Below are positions 1-9,492 of a stretch of DNA of 64,000 nt, one piece after another. The stretch's first letter is position 1; the number at the start of each line of letters is the position of its first letter. The stretch is from Bacteroidota bacterium (lineage in GTDB: Bacteria > Bacteroidota > Bacteroidia > Flavobacteriales > Flavobacteriaceae), in the NCBI GenBank assembly GCA_947460615.1, contig CANHHG010000002.1:1-64000 (forward strand), read 5' to 3'. The translations under genes and the position numbers were made by a program. The notes below the pieces were generated by a model. It saw nothing but the letters and a program-made list of their open reading frames with translations. It ran no database searches and was not told where the DNA came from.

Positions 1-1
1 A

Positions 2-589
2 ACTTTCATCAATGAAAATGGAAAAAAAGAGACCAAATCATATGTTGTGAATAAAGATGAAGGTCCTAGAGCAGCAACTTCGTTAGAAGCTTTGGCTGGA
101 CTACGTCCTGTCTTTGCTGCAGACGGAAGCGTAACCGCTGGAAATTCATCACAAATGAGTGACGGTGCGGCATTTGTATTAATTATGAGTGAAGAAATGG
201 TTAAAGAACTTAACCTCACTCCTATTGCAAGATTAGTCAATTTCGCATCCGCTGGTGTAGAACCTAGAATTATGGGAATTGGACCCGTAAAAGCCATTCC
301 AAAGGCATTGAAACAAGCAGGTTTGAAATTAAAAGACATTGATTTAATCGAATTAAACGAAGCCTTTGCCTCGCAATCATTAGCCGTAATTCGAGAATTA
401 GATTTAAATCCAAATATCGTAAATGTTAATGGTGGAGCAATTGCTTTAGGACATCCACTTGGCTGTACAGGAGCAAAATTATCCGTTCAATTGTTTAATG
501 AGATGAAATTGAGAGGTAGCAAATACGGAATTGTGAGTATGTGTGTAGGAACTGGTCAAGGGAGTGCAGGAATATTTGAGTTGTTATAA
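2..589 (+). CDS. Acetyl-CoA C-acyltransferase (thiolase), C-terminal part; 5' end truncated by window edge
   Basis: Frame is open from position 2 (TFINENGKKETKSYVVNKDEGPRAATS...); thiolase motifs NVNGGAIALGHPLGCTGAK and CVGTGQGSAGIFE. Confidence 0.93.
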   Translation, partial: TFINENGKKETKSYVVNKDEGPRAATSLEALAGLRPVFAADGSVTAGNSSQMSDGAAFVLIMSEEMVKELNLTPIARLVNFASAGVEPRIMGIGPVKAIPKALKQAGLKLKDIDLIELNEAFASQSLAVIRELDLNPNIVNVNGGAIALGHPLGCTGAKLSVQLFNEMKLRGSKYGIVSMCVGTGQGSAGIFELL

Positions 590-618
590 TTAGAAAAAAG
601 TATCAAAAAAACTAAGTA

Positions 619-2409
619 ATGAACGAAAAAACAAGAGGAGGTCAATTCCTCGTAAAAGAGACAAAATGTGAAGCAATTTTCACACCAGAAGATTTGAATG
701 AGGAACAAATAATGATGCGTGAATCCGTTAAAGAATTTGTAGATAAAGAAATTTGGCCTTACAAGAATAGGTTTGAAAATAAAGATTTCGCTTTAACATT
801 GGAAACTATGAAAAAAGCAGGTGACCTTGGCTTTTTAAGCGTTGCAGTACCTGAAGCTTATGGTGGTATGGGAATGGGATTTGTTAATACTGTTTTGGTT
901 TGTGATTATATTTCGGGTGCTACAGGTTCTTTTTCAACAGCTTTTGGTGCGCATACAGGAATTGGAACAATGCCAATTACATTATATGGAACTGAAGAAC
1001 AAAAACAAAAATACGTTCCAAAACTAGCTTCTGGCGAATGGTTTGGAGCTTATTGTTTAACAGAACCTGGAGCTGGGTCTGATGCTAATTCAGGGAAGAC
1101 AAAAGCAGTTTTATCTGATGACGGAACACATTACAAAATTACAGGACAAAAAATGTGGATTTCAAATGCCGGATTTTGTTCTTTATTTATAGTGTTTGCA
1201 AGAATTGAAGATGACAAAAATATTACTGGTTTCATAGTCGAAAATGACCCTAGTAATGGGATTTCAATGGGCGAAGAAGAGCATAAATTAGGAATTCGTG
1301 CTTCCTCCACTCGCCAAGTGTTCTTTAATGAAACAAAAGTACCAGTTGAAAATATGTTGTCTGAAAGAGGAAATGGATTTAAAATAGCCATGAATGCTTT
1401 AAATGTTGGTAGAATAAAATTGGCTGCAGCTTGTTTAGATGCTCAACGAAGAGTGACTACAGGAGCTATTAAGTATGCTGTGGAGAGAGTACAATTCAAT
1501 ACTTCCATTTCACAATTTGGGGCTGTAAGACAAAAAATAGCGGAAATGGCAACTTCTTGTTATGCTGGTGAAAGTGCGACTTATAGAGCGGCAAAAGATA
1601 TTGAAGATAGAATAACTGCAAGAGAATCAGAAGGAGCATCACATCAAGAAGCAGAATTAAAAGGGGTTGAAGAATATGCAATTGAGTGTTCAATTCTGAA
1701 AGTAGCCGTTTCTGAAGACGTTCAAAATTGCGCAGATGAGGGGATTCAAATCTTCGGTGGAATGGGTTTTTCTGAAGACACTCCAATGGAAAGTGCATGG
1801 CGTGACGCGAGAATAGCTCGTATATATGAAGGTACAAATGAAATTAACCGAATGCTATCAGTTGGAATGTTAATTAAAAAAGCCATGAAAGGTCATGTTG
1901 ATTTATTAGGACCTGCATCACAAGTTCAAGAAGAGTTAATGGGTATTCCTTCATTTGATGTGCCGGATTATTCAGAACTTTTTGCTGAAGAAAAAGAAAT
2001 GATAAGTAAAATTAAAAAAGCGTTTTTAATGGTTGCTGGTGGAGCTGTACAAAAATATGGTCCAGATTTAGAAGGTCACCAACAATTATTAATGGCTGCT
2101 GCCGATATGCTAATTGAAATTTATATGGCAGAAAGTACCATTCTTAGAACAGAAAAAATAGCTAAAAAAAGTGGCGAAGAAAAAGTTCAAGAACAAATTG
2201 CAATGGCAAAATTATATTTATATAATGCAATTGACATTATAAATCTAAAAGGTAAAGAAAGTATTATTTCATTTGCTGAAGGTGACGAACAAAGAATGAT
2301 GTTAATGGGGCTAAGAAGATTTACAAAATACACAAATATGCCAAATATTGTTGGTTTAAGGGAAATAATTACCTCAAAATTAGTTGAGAAAAACGAATAT
2401 TGTTTTTAA
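619..2409 (+). CDS. Acyl-CoA dehydrogenase family protein
   Basis: 596 aa; AYCLTEPGAGSDANSGKTKA, QIFGGMGFSEDTPMESAWRDARIARIYEGTNEINR; directly downstream of thiolase. Confidence 0.95.
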   Translation: MNEKTRGGQFLVKETKCEAIFTPEDLNEEQIMMRESVKEFVDKEIWPYKNRFENKDFALTLETMKKAGDLGFLSVAVPEAYGGMGMGFVNTVLVCDYISGATGSFSTAFGAHTGIGTMPITLYGTEEQKQKYVPKLASGEWFGAYCLTEPGAGSDANSGKTKAVLSDDGTHYKITGQKMWISNAGFCSLFIVFARIEDDKNITGFIVENDPSNGISMGEEEHKLGIRASSTRQVFFNETKVPVENMLSERGNGFKIAMNALNVGRIKLAAACLDAQRRVTTGAIKYAVERVQFNTSISQFGAVRQKIAEMATSCYAGESATYRAAKDIEDRITARESEGASHQEAELKGVEEYAIECSILKVAVSEDVQNCADEGIQIFGGMGFSEDTPMESAWRDARIARIYEGTNEINRMLSVGMLIKKAMKGHVDLLGPASQVQEELMGIPSFDVPDYSELFAEEKEMISKIKKAFLMVAGGAVQKYGPDLEGHQQLLMAAADMLIEIYMAESTILRTEKIAKKSGEEKVQEQIAMAKLYLYNAIDIINLKGKESIISFAEGDEQRMMLMGLRRFTKYTNMPNIVGLREIITSKLVEKNEYCF

Positions 2410-2440
2410 TATTTATCGCTAAAAATATTGATTTTGATGG

Positions 2441-2480
2441 AAAATTCACTTAGTATTTATTTACAAAGTGAATTTTTTTT
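2441..2480 (+). terminator. Rho-independent terminator-like hairpin
   Basis: aaaattcactt ... aagtgaatttt followed by T-run, 3' of the acyl-CoA dehydrogenase gene. Confidence 0.65.
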
Positions 2481-2567
2481 GCAGTAAAATTTTAATATAA
2501 AATTAAGAAAATTAACCCTTTTTATAATTTTTAATAACTAATTTTATAAAAAAATAAATTTAAAATT

Positions 2568-3095
2568 ATGAAAAAAATAATAGTTTCTATCTTAATCCTA
2601 ATTGCAGTTATAATTGGCTGTAAAACAAATTCTTCAAACGGAGTTACCTCAAAAATAGACGTGACTTTTGAACCAAAAAGTAGCAGTAATGTGAATGGTA
2701 CTGGAATTTTCAAAGAGAAAAATGGGCAAGTTACTTTAACAGCAAATTTCACCGGATTAAAACCTGGAATACATGCCATTCATATACATGAAAAATCAGA
2801 TTGTAGTGCCGCAGATGGAAGTTCTGCAGGTGGACATTGGAATCCTACTTTCACAAAACATGGTAAATTAGGAGAAGGAGATGCTCACAAAGGGGATATT
2901 GGTAATTTTACAACTGATGAATTTGGAAATGGTACTGTTGAATTTACAACCACTGAATGGTGTATTGGATGTGGTGATATGAATAAAGACATTGTTGGAA
3001 AAAGCTTAATTGTTCATCAAGGACCTGACGATTATATTTCTCAACCTTCAGGCAATTCAGGAGCTAGAGTAGCATGTTCAGCGATTATCAAATAA
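2568..3095 (+). CDS. sodC: Superoxide dismutase family protein (Cu/Zn type), lipoprotein
   Basis: Lipobox-like IAVIIGCKT; HAIHIHEKSDC, GGHWNP, HKGDIGN, IVHQGPDD, GARVAC. Confidence 0.9.
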   Translation: MKKIIVSILILIAVIIGCKTNSSNGVTSKIDVTFEPKSSSNVNGTGIFKEKNGQVTLTANFTGLKPGIHAIHIHEKSDCSAADGSSAGGHWNPTFTKHGKLGEGDAHKGDIGNFTTDEFGNGTVEFTTTEWCIGCGDMNKDIVGKSLIVHQGPDDYISQPSGNSGARVACSAIIK

Positions 3096-3164
3096 AAATT
3101 AATTTTGTGTAAAACTCATTTTTAATATCATAAATTATATAAATTTGTTGGTATAAAATATGAA

Positions 3165-4361
3165 ATGATAAACCCATCTGCTTCAGGCTGGATAGATAAA
3201 TTTTTCTCTGATCAAAAGTCGATAACAATTCCTATTGTTGAAAGTACTGACGTTTTTTATTCAAATACCAGAAAGACAGGATTTATTTACGGATATATTG
3301 TTAGTTTAGATACTAAATTATCTGTAGATATAAACGGATGGACCGAAGATGAAATTTCTAAAGTTGCATTATTAAATTCCTTATTTGGCATTTATAAAAT
3401 TAATAACAAAGACTCAAATTCTGATGACTTTATTTCTAAAACAGTTTTGTTTTATAATGAAATGCATCCTCAAGGCTTTAATTTATTAAAGAAAATTCTC
3501 CCAAACAATTCCACTTCAACTAATTTAGAGAAGATAATTGACGGACGAATTCAAACCAATATTGATATTATTAATAAGCAGTTTTCTCATGTTTTAACTA
3601 ACGCCCTTCTTTTTATTGATATTCTAGCCTTTAATTACTATCTTTCAAATGGAACAATTCCAGAAAAATATATAAAAAAAATTGAGGAAACAATCATAGG
3701 CATAGTCTCCTTGGCACTTAAAATTAAATCCAATAAAACGAACTATGACGATTTACTAATCAAATTATTAGAGGCATCTGTTCGTTATAGTAAGTTTTCT
3801 AATATCAGTATTCAAAATCTAGAAGAATTGAATTTAGATAATTTTAATTTAAATATAGAAAAATATTACCTAATTGATTTGGCTGGAATGGCATTATGGA
3901 GTGATGAAAAAATTGAAAAAAACGAAGCTTTTTTCCTACATCATTTAGCTGAAATATTATCGGTTTCAGATCAATTTGTTGAAGACAGTATTTATAATAC
4001 CAACGAATTTATTACTAAATACAAAGAGGAAATCCCCTATTTCAAGTATTCAAATCCTGTAAAACACTTTTTTGATCATACTTCACAAAACGTTGAAGTA
4101 CTCATTAGCAGAAATAAAATTCGATTAATAAAAGAAATAACGGAAAGCAAAGAATTAATGCTACTACTTGCCAAATCTACCCGAAGAGATTTAGATGAAA
4201 AAGAAAAGAAAAAGGTAAAAAAACAATTGTTAGACATCTGTAAAACAATTCCCTCACTCACCATTTTCTTGTTACCTGGCGGTTCGTTATTGCTTCCTGT
4301 ATTAATTAAATTTATTCCTAAATTATTGCCTTCTGCTTTTAATGAAAACTTGGAAGAGTAA
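3165..4361 (+). CDS. LETM1-like domain protein (LETM1-related)
   Basis: C-terminal KKQLLDICKTIPSLTIFLLPGGSLLLPVLIKFIPKLLPSAF resembles the LETM1 core; N-terminal about 300 aa not recognised. Confidence 0.7.
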   Translation: MINPSASGWIDKFFSDQKSITIPIVESTDVFYSNTRKTGFIYGYIVSLDTKLSVDINGWTEDEISKVALLNSLFGIYKINNKDSNSDDFISKTVLFYNEMHPQGFNLLKKILPNNSTSTNLEKIIDGRIQTNIDIINKQFSHVLTNALLFIDILAFNYYLSNGTIPEKYIKKIEETIIGIVSLALKIKSNKTNYDDLLIKLLEASVRYSKFSNISIQNLEELNLDNFNLNIEKYYLIDLAGMALWSDEKIEKNEAFFLHHLAEILSVSDQFVEDSIYNTNEFITKYKEEIPYFKYSNPVKHFFDHTSQNVEVLISRNKIRLIKEITESKELMLLLAKSTRRDLDEKEKKKVKKQLLDICKTIPSLTIFLLPGGSLLLPVLIKFIPKLLPSAFNENLEE

Positions 4362-4384
4362 TAACAAAAAACACTCGAAAGTAG

Positions 4385-5020
4385 TTAGAATTTTAATTGG
4401 TATACATCATCTAAGTCTTTATCAGAACTAAAATTTACTTTTAAATCGGTTACAAAACCAGAATTCAATCCATAAGTCCAACCATGAAGTGTTAAATTTT
4501 GACCACTTTTCCAAGCCGACTGAACAATTGATGTTTTAGCTAAATCATAAACTTGCTCTTTAACATTCAGTTCCACGAAAGTATTAAATCTCTCATTGTC
4601 ATCGGAAATTGAGTCTAAATAATCTTGGTGCAAACGGTAAACATCTTTAATGTGACGGATCCAGTTATCAATAATACCAATTGAATCATTACTCATAGCC
4701 GCTTTTACACCTCCACAACCATAATGTCCACAAACAATTACATGCTTAACTTTTAAGACATTAACTGCATAATCTAAAACGCTTAACATGTTCATATCGG
4801 AATGTATTACCATATTAGCAATATTTCGATGAACAAAAACTTCACCAGGCTTGGCTCCAATAATCTCATTTGCTGGAACACGACTATCAGAACATCCAAT
4901 CCATAAAAGTGGTGGCGTTTGGCCTTTTGCCAAGTCTTTAAAATAATTAGGATCTTTTTCTAATGCATTTTCAACCCAAGCTTTATTATTGTCTAATATT
5001 TTTTTATAGAAGTCACTCAT
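4385..5020 (-). CDS. Beta-class carbonic anhydrase
   Basis: LLWIGCSDSRVPANEI and HVIVCGHYGCGGVKAA (Cys-Asp-Arg and HxxC zinc/dyad motifs). Confidence 0.95.
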   Translation of the reverse strand: MSDFYKKILDNNKAWVENALEKDPNYFKDLAKGQTPPLLWIGCSDSRVPANEIIGAKPGEVFVHRNIANMVIHSDMNMLSVLDYAVNVLKVKHVIVCGHYGCGGVKAAMSNDSIGIIDNWIRHIKDVYRLHQDYLDSISDDNERFNTFVELNVKEQVYDLAKTSIVQSAWKSGQNLTLHGWTYGLNSGFVTDLKVNFSSDKDLDDVYQLKF

Positions 5021-5117
5021 TTTTTATGGAATTTAATTATAGAATAAATTTAATATAATTTTATTATTTGATTAAAAATAGACAGAAATTAATCGGTCTA
5101 TTATCTAAGTTATTTTA

Positions 5118-5738
5118 TTAATAAAATAAAACCTCTCCATTTGAGATGATATGCATTCCTCCAATTATACCTATCTCACCACTTTCAATCATTTCTTTTA
5201 GGATAGGACTTCTTTCAACAATGGCATGAACAGTTCTGTTTACATTAATAGAAGCTACTTTCTCTACAAATTCTGAATTAGTTGAATTTCTATTTTCTAA
5301 CACTGATTTTTCATCGAAAACAGCCGGTTGAATTTTACTTAGCAAAGCAGTCAAATTACCCATTTCAACATGATCACAAGCACCTTTAATAGCGCCGCAT
5401 TTTGAATGACCCAAAACAACGATTAACTTTGCTCCTGCCACTTTACATGCAAATTCCATACTTCCAAGAATATCTTCATTTATTATATTTCCAGCAATTC
5501 TAACGCTAAAAACATCTCCTAATCCCTGATCAAAAATCAATTCTGCAGAGGTTCTAGAATCTATACAACTTAGAATAACCGCAAATGGATGTTGCCCTTC
5601 GGAAGTGTCGTTTACTTGCTCTAATAAGTTTCTATTCGCTTTAAGATTGTTCATAAACCTCTTATTTCCCTCTTTTAATATCTGAATGGCTATTGATGGT
5701 GTAATAGCTGCCTGCATTTCTTTATTTAATGTTTTCAT
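5118..5738 (-). CDS. Beta-class carbonic anhydrase (second, divergent)
   Basis: VILSCIDSRTSAELIFDQGLGDVFSVRIAGN and VVLGHSKCGAIKGA. Confidence 0.93.
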   Translation of the reverse strand: MKTLNKEMQAAITPSIAIQILKEGNKRFMNNLKANRNLLEQVNDTSEGQHPFAVILSCIDSRTSAELIFDQGLGDVFSVRIAGNIINEDILGSMEFACKVAGAKLIVVLGHSKCGAIKGACDHVEMGNLTALLSKIQPAVFDEKSVLENRNSTNSEFVEKVASINVNRTVHAIVERSPILKEMIESGEIGIIGGMHIISNGEVLFY

Positions 5739-5740
5739 AT

Positions 5741-6415
5741 TTAATTATTATTAAATGGTAAATTGTTAAAAATCACAATTTGAAATTGATTGCGATTCGA
5801 TTGTTCTAAAATTTGTGACATGACACCTGCTTCAACTTTAAAATTTATATTAATTACAAATCCTAAAGCTACATAAATTCTATTTCTATCAAAAAATGAC
5901 TTTTCTGTATTCACAAAAATCTCATTGTAAGCAGATAAATAAATAGCATTTTTATCAAGTGTTTTTTTATTTAATGGTATGTTTATATTCATAAAGTACC
6001 GAAGTCGAACCTGAAAATCATCAGATATAAACCGTTCTTCTAATCTGCATCTATGAAGCAAATAAAATCTGCCGAAATTCTGTTTATTGATAAACTGTTG
6101 AAAAATTCGATGTTCGTTAGATTCTATTTTTTGATCCGAATTCGGAATATACTTATGGGTATTAACAAATGCATACCCTAATAAAACATTATCATTATTC
6201 TCTGTAAGGTTATATCCTATACCCGTTCTTAGTAATAACTGGTTGGTATCGCCAAAAAAATCATAATTTCGATATTGGATTTCGTTATGCCAATTCCAAT
6301 TTTGATTTAACTTTTGATTACCAAAATAAATAAGCCAATTTCCGATTTCTGATTTCTGAGAATACACAGTATAATTAAAACCTAGCAAAAATAAAATAAA
6401 CAGAAAAATCCTCAT
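5741..6415 (-). CDS. DUF2490-like outer-membrane beta-barrel protein
   Basis: Signal peptide; GNWLIYFGNQKLNQNWNWHNEIQYRNY, EHRIFQQF, RCRLEERF, RNRIYVALGF. Confidence 0.75.
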   Translation of the reverse strand: MRIFLFILFLLGFNYTVYSQKSEIGNWLIYFGNQKLNQNWNWHNEIQYRNYDFFGDTNQLLLRTGIGYNLTENNDNVLLGYAFVNTHKYIPNSDQKIESNEHRIFQQFINKQNFGRFYLLHRCRLEERFISDDFQVRLRYFMNINIPLNKKTLDKNAIYLSAYNEIFVNTEKSFFDRNRIYVALGFVININFKVEAGVMSQILEQSNRNQFQIVIFNNLPFNNN

Positions 6416-6426
6416 TTCTATTGTTA

Positions 6427-8025
6427 TTATTTTTTAGATTCTACAAAAACATGTTTGTCTTCTTCTCCAGTTTCAACTAATCCGTACGCTTTTTTAAATC
6501 CAACTAACTTTACTTTAATTTCAAGTTCTTTAGAAGTAATTTTTTTAAATTCTTTAATTAAATCTAAAATATCATGAGCAATATAAACCGTATCAGTAGC
6601 ATTAATAACTACTTTAGATTGATTAGGAATACTCGCTAAGGTATCTTTAATTGCAGCCTTATTCAAAAAAGAAACTTCTTGCGCTAAATCTATATGAATA
6701 ATATCTCCATCATGAAATTCTTCTTTTCTAAATTTATAAGCTCTTTGCATATTTCCTTTAAGAACAAATACAATACTAATGATCATTCCTAATGCTACTC
6801 CTTTTAACAAATCAGTAAATACAACTGCGATAAATGTAGCAATAAATGGTATAAATTGGTACTTTCCTTTCGCCCAAAAATGTAAGATAGTTTTAGGATT
6901 TGCTAATTTATAACCTATTAATAGCAATACAGCAGCAAGTGTTGCTAATGGAATTTTGTTTAAAATGGAAGGAATGGATAAAACGCAGATTGTTAACAAT
7001 AAACCATGAATTATAGTTGAAAGTTTTGATTTTGCCCCCGCAGTATTATTTGCTGAGGTTCTTACTACAACTGAAGTCATTGGCAAACCACCAAGTAACG
7101 AACTAATTATATTTCCAATTCCTTGGGCTTTTAATTCAACATTGGTATTGGTGAATCGCTTTTGTTGATCCATTCTATCAGCGGCTTCGATACACAATAA
7201 GGTTTCTATGGAAGCAACAATAGCTATTGTAATTCCTACAATCCAAACTTTGGTATTTGCTAGAGCTGAAAAATTAGGTAAAATAAATATACTCTTGAAT
7301 TCCTCTATTGAACCTGGAACAGGCAAACTAACTAAATGCTCGCTTTTTATAGAAAAACTACTTCCTGAAAAAATGAAAAACTCGTTCAATAAAATACTCA
7401 CAATTACAGCTACCAATGCAGGTGGAACTAGTTTAATTTTCTTTAAAAATTCAACTTTAGTCCAAATAATTAAAATAAATAGCGATAGTAATGTAATAAT
7501 TATAGATCCTAACTGAATGTGGCTAACTAAATGAAAAATTTCAGAAAAAGTATTTTCAGAATCAGGCTGTAAGAAAGCTAGGTCACCTTCGTAATCCTTA
7601 TCATAACCAAAGGCATGCGGAATTTGCTTTAAAAATATGATAACCCCAATACCAGCCAACATTCCTTCAATTACATTAGTTGGAAAATAATTTGAAATGC
7701 TTCCAGCCTTGATAAATCCTAAAATTAGTTGGATAATTCCAGCAATAAAAACAGCAGTCAAAAAGATATCAAAAGCACCTAAATCAGTAATTGCTGTTAA
7801 AACAATAGCAGTTAAACCAGCTGCTGGTCCTGAAACACTTAAATGTGAAGTACTTAAATAACCAACGACTAATCCACCAACTATACCTGAAATAATACCT
7901 GAAAATAAGGGAGCTCCAGAAGCCATTGCAATTCCTAAACACAATGGTAAAGCAACTAAAAAAACTACTAAACCTGAAGAAAAATCAGATTTAAAGTTTG
8001 CAAAAAAATTATTGTTTTTTGTCAT
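6427..8025 (-). CDS. SulP family inorganic anion transporter
   Basis: 532 aa; LPLCLGIAMASGAPLFSGIISGIVGG, VSGPAAGLTAIV, LLGGLPMTSVVVRTSANNTAGAKSK; C-terminal STAS-like region. Confidence 0.93.
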   Translation of the reverse strand: MTKNNNFFANFKSDFSSGLVVFLVALPLCLGIAMASGAPLFSGIISGIVGGLVVGYLSTSHLSVSGPAAGLTAIVLTAITDLGAFDIFLTAVFIAGIIQLILGFIKAGSISNYFPTNVIEGMLAGIGVIIFLKQIPHAFGYDKDYEGDLAFLQPDSENTFSEIFHLVSHIQLGSIIITLLSLFILIIWTKVEFLKKIKLVPPALVAVIVSILLNEFFIFSGSSFSIKSEHLVSLPVPGSIEEFKSIFILPNFSALANTKVWIVGITIAIVASIETLLCIEAADRMDQQKRFTNTNVELKAQGIGNIISSLLGGLPMTSVVVRTSANNTAGAKSKLSTIIHGLLLTICVLSIPSILNKIPLATLAAVLLLIGYKLANPKTILHFWAKGKYQFIPFIATFIAVVFTDLLKGVALGMIISIVFVLKGNMQRAYKFRKEEFHDGDIIHIDLAQEVSFLNKAAIKDTLASIPNQSKVVINATDTVYIAHDILDLIKEFKKITSKELEIKVKLVGFKKAYGLVETGEEDKHVFVESKK

Positions 8026-8088
8026 AATACTATATAAATTTAATTCAAAGAGACTAACGCAAAATAATTGCGAAAATAAAATGATGTA

Positions 8089-8370
8089 TTAAATAGTATC
8101 AGGTGGTGGTATTACTATTTTCTTAGAAATAGTATCGTGTTTATTTAAATTCTCGGAAAGAATAGTAATTGATTTTTTTTTAAGATTAAATAAAGGGTAA
8201 GTTAAGGATAAGAAAATAAAATCAGTTTTAAGTTCTTTTTGAAATTCATCAGATTCAGAATTGTCATAACTAAATGAAATAGCCACTTTCTTTTCTACTA
8301 AACTTACTATTGTAGGTGTTGAAAGAAAAGTTAGAAAAAATACAATCAAAAATTTTACAATAATTTTCAT
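8089..8370 (-). CDS. Hypothetical small exported/membrane-anchored protein
   Basis: 93 aa, N-terminal hydrophobic segment, intact ORF in otherwise empty interval. Confidence 0.5.
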   Translation of the reverse strand: MKIIVKFLIVFFLTFLSTPTIVSLVEKKVAISFSYDNSESDEFQKELKTDFIFLSLTYPLFNLKKKSITILSENLNKHDTISKKIVIPPPDTI

Positions 8371-8518
8371 CAGACAAAACTAATTTTTATTTACTAATAA
8401 ACCACAATAATATTAAAAATAAATATAATAAACATTAAAATTAATTATTAGAAATAGGCATAAAATTATACTATAAATTAAATTGATTGTTTTTATATTT
8501 GCATAACAATTTGCTATT

Positions 8519-9460
8519 ATGACTATCACTCAACTTCAATATGTTTTAGCTGTTGCTGAACATAAAAATTTTACACTTGCTGCCGATAAGTGTTTTGTTA
8601 CTCAGCCTACATTGAGCATGCAAATTCAAAAGGTTGAAGAGGAATTAAATATCCAGATTTTTGATCGAACAAAGAAACCAATTCAACTAACTGAAATTGG
8701 TCAGAAAATAGTGAATCAAGCCAAGAATATTGTCAATGAAGCCGATCGAATGAAAGATATCGTTGAGCAACAAAAAGGTTTTATTGGTGGTGAATTTAAG
8801 TTAGGTATTATTCCAACGGTAATGCCAACTTTATTACCAATGTTCCTCAATACATTTGTAAAAAAATACCCGAAAGTTAAGCTTATCATTGAGGAGTTAA
8901 ACACTGATGATATCATCGTTAGATTGAAAAATGGTAATTTAGATGCTGCAATTGCTGCTACTCCTCTAAACGAAGAAAAATTAAAAGAAATAGTCATTTA
9001 TTACGAACCATTTGTAGCATATATTCCCGAAAAACATAGAATAGCCGATAAAAAAGAAATTGAAGTATCCGATTTAAATTTAGATGAAATTTTACTTTTA
9101 CAAGACGGACATTGCTTTAGAGATGGAATTCTGAATTTATGTAAAAATCAAGATGTTGCTCCTGCCAATAATTTTCAAATTCAAAGTGGAAGTTTTGAAA
9201 CACTAATAAAATTAGCGGATGAAGGTTTAGGTCTAACGCTACTTCCCTACTTACATACGTTGGATTTAAAAGAAACTGACAAACTAAAATTGAAACATTT
9301 TAAAGATCCAAAACCAGCAAGAGAAATCAGTCTGATTTTCCCTAAAACAGAATTAAAAATTCAAATAATTGATGCCTTAAGGCAATCAATAACAGGAGTT
9401 ATTCGAGGGGCAATTGCATTTCAAAATGTAGAGATTATAAATCCTCTTCCTAAGAAATAA
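8519..9460 (+). CDS. oxyR: LysR-family hydrogen-peroxide-inducible activator OxyR
   Basis: LysR HTH MTITQLQYVLAVAEHKNFTLAADKCFVTQPTLSMQIQKVEEEL; LLLQDGHCFRDGILNLC has the two-cysteine OxyR redox motif. Confidence 0.88.
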   Translation: MTITQLQYVLAVAEHKNFTLAADKCFVTQPTLSMQIQKVEEELNIQIFDRTKKPIQLTEIGQKIVNQAKNIVNEADRMKDIVEQQKGFIGGEFKLGIIPTVMPTLLPMFLNTFVKKYPKVKLIIEELNTDDIIVRLKNGNLDAAIAATPLNEEKLKEIVIYYEPFVAYIPEKHRIADKKEIEVSDLNLDEILLLQDGHCFRDGILNLCKNQDVAPANNFQIQSGSFETLIKLADEGLGLTLLPYLHTLDLKETDKLKLKHFKDPKPAREISLIFPKTELKIQIIDALRQSITGVIRGAIAFQNVEIINPLPKK

Positions 9461-9492
9461 AAAACAGTTTAACTAGGAACACTTAATTGAAT

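Noticed and set aside
842-1027. 61-aa plus-strand ORF
   Set aside because: Out-of-frame inside acyl-CoA dehydrogenase CDS.
1131-1837. Minus-strand ORFs 1131-1391 and 1496-1837
   Set aside because: Antisense inside a clearly coding acyl-CoA dehydrogenase gene; low-complexity translations.
7208-7516. 102-aa plus-strand ORF
   Set aside because: Antisense to sulP; no family signature.
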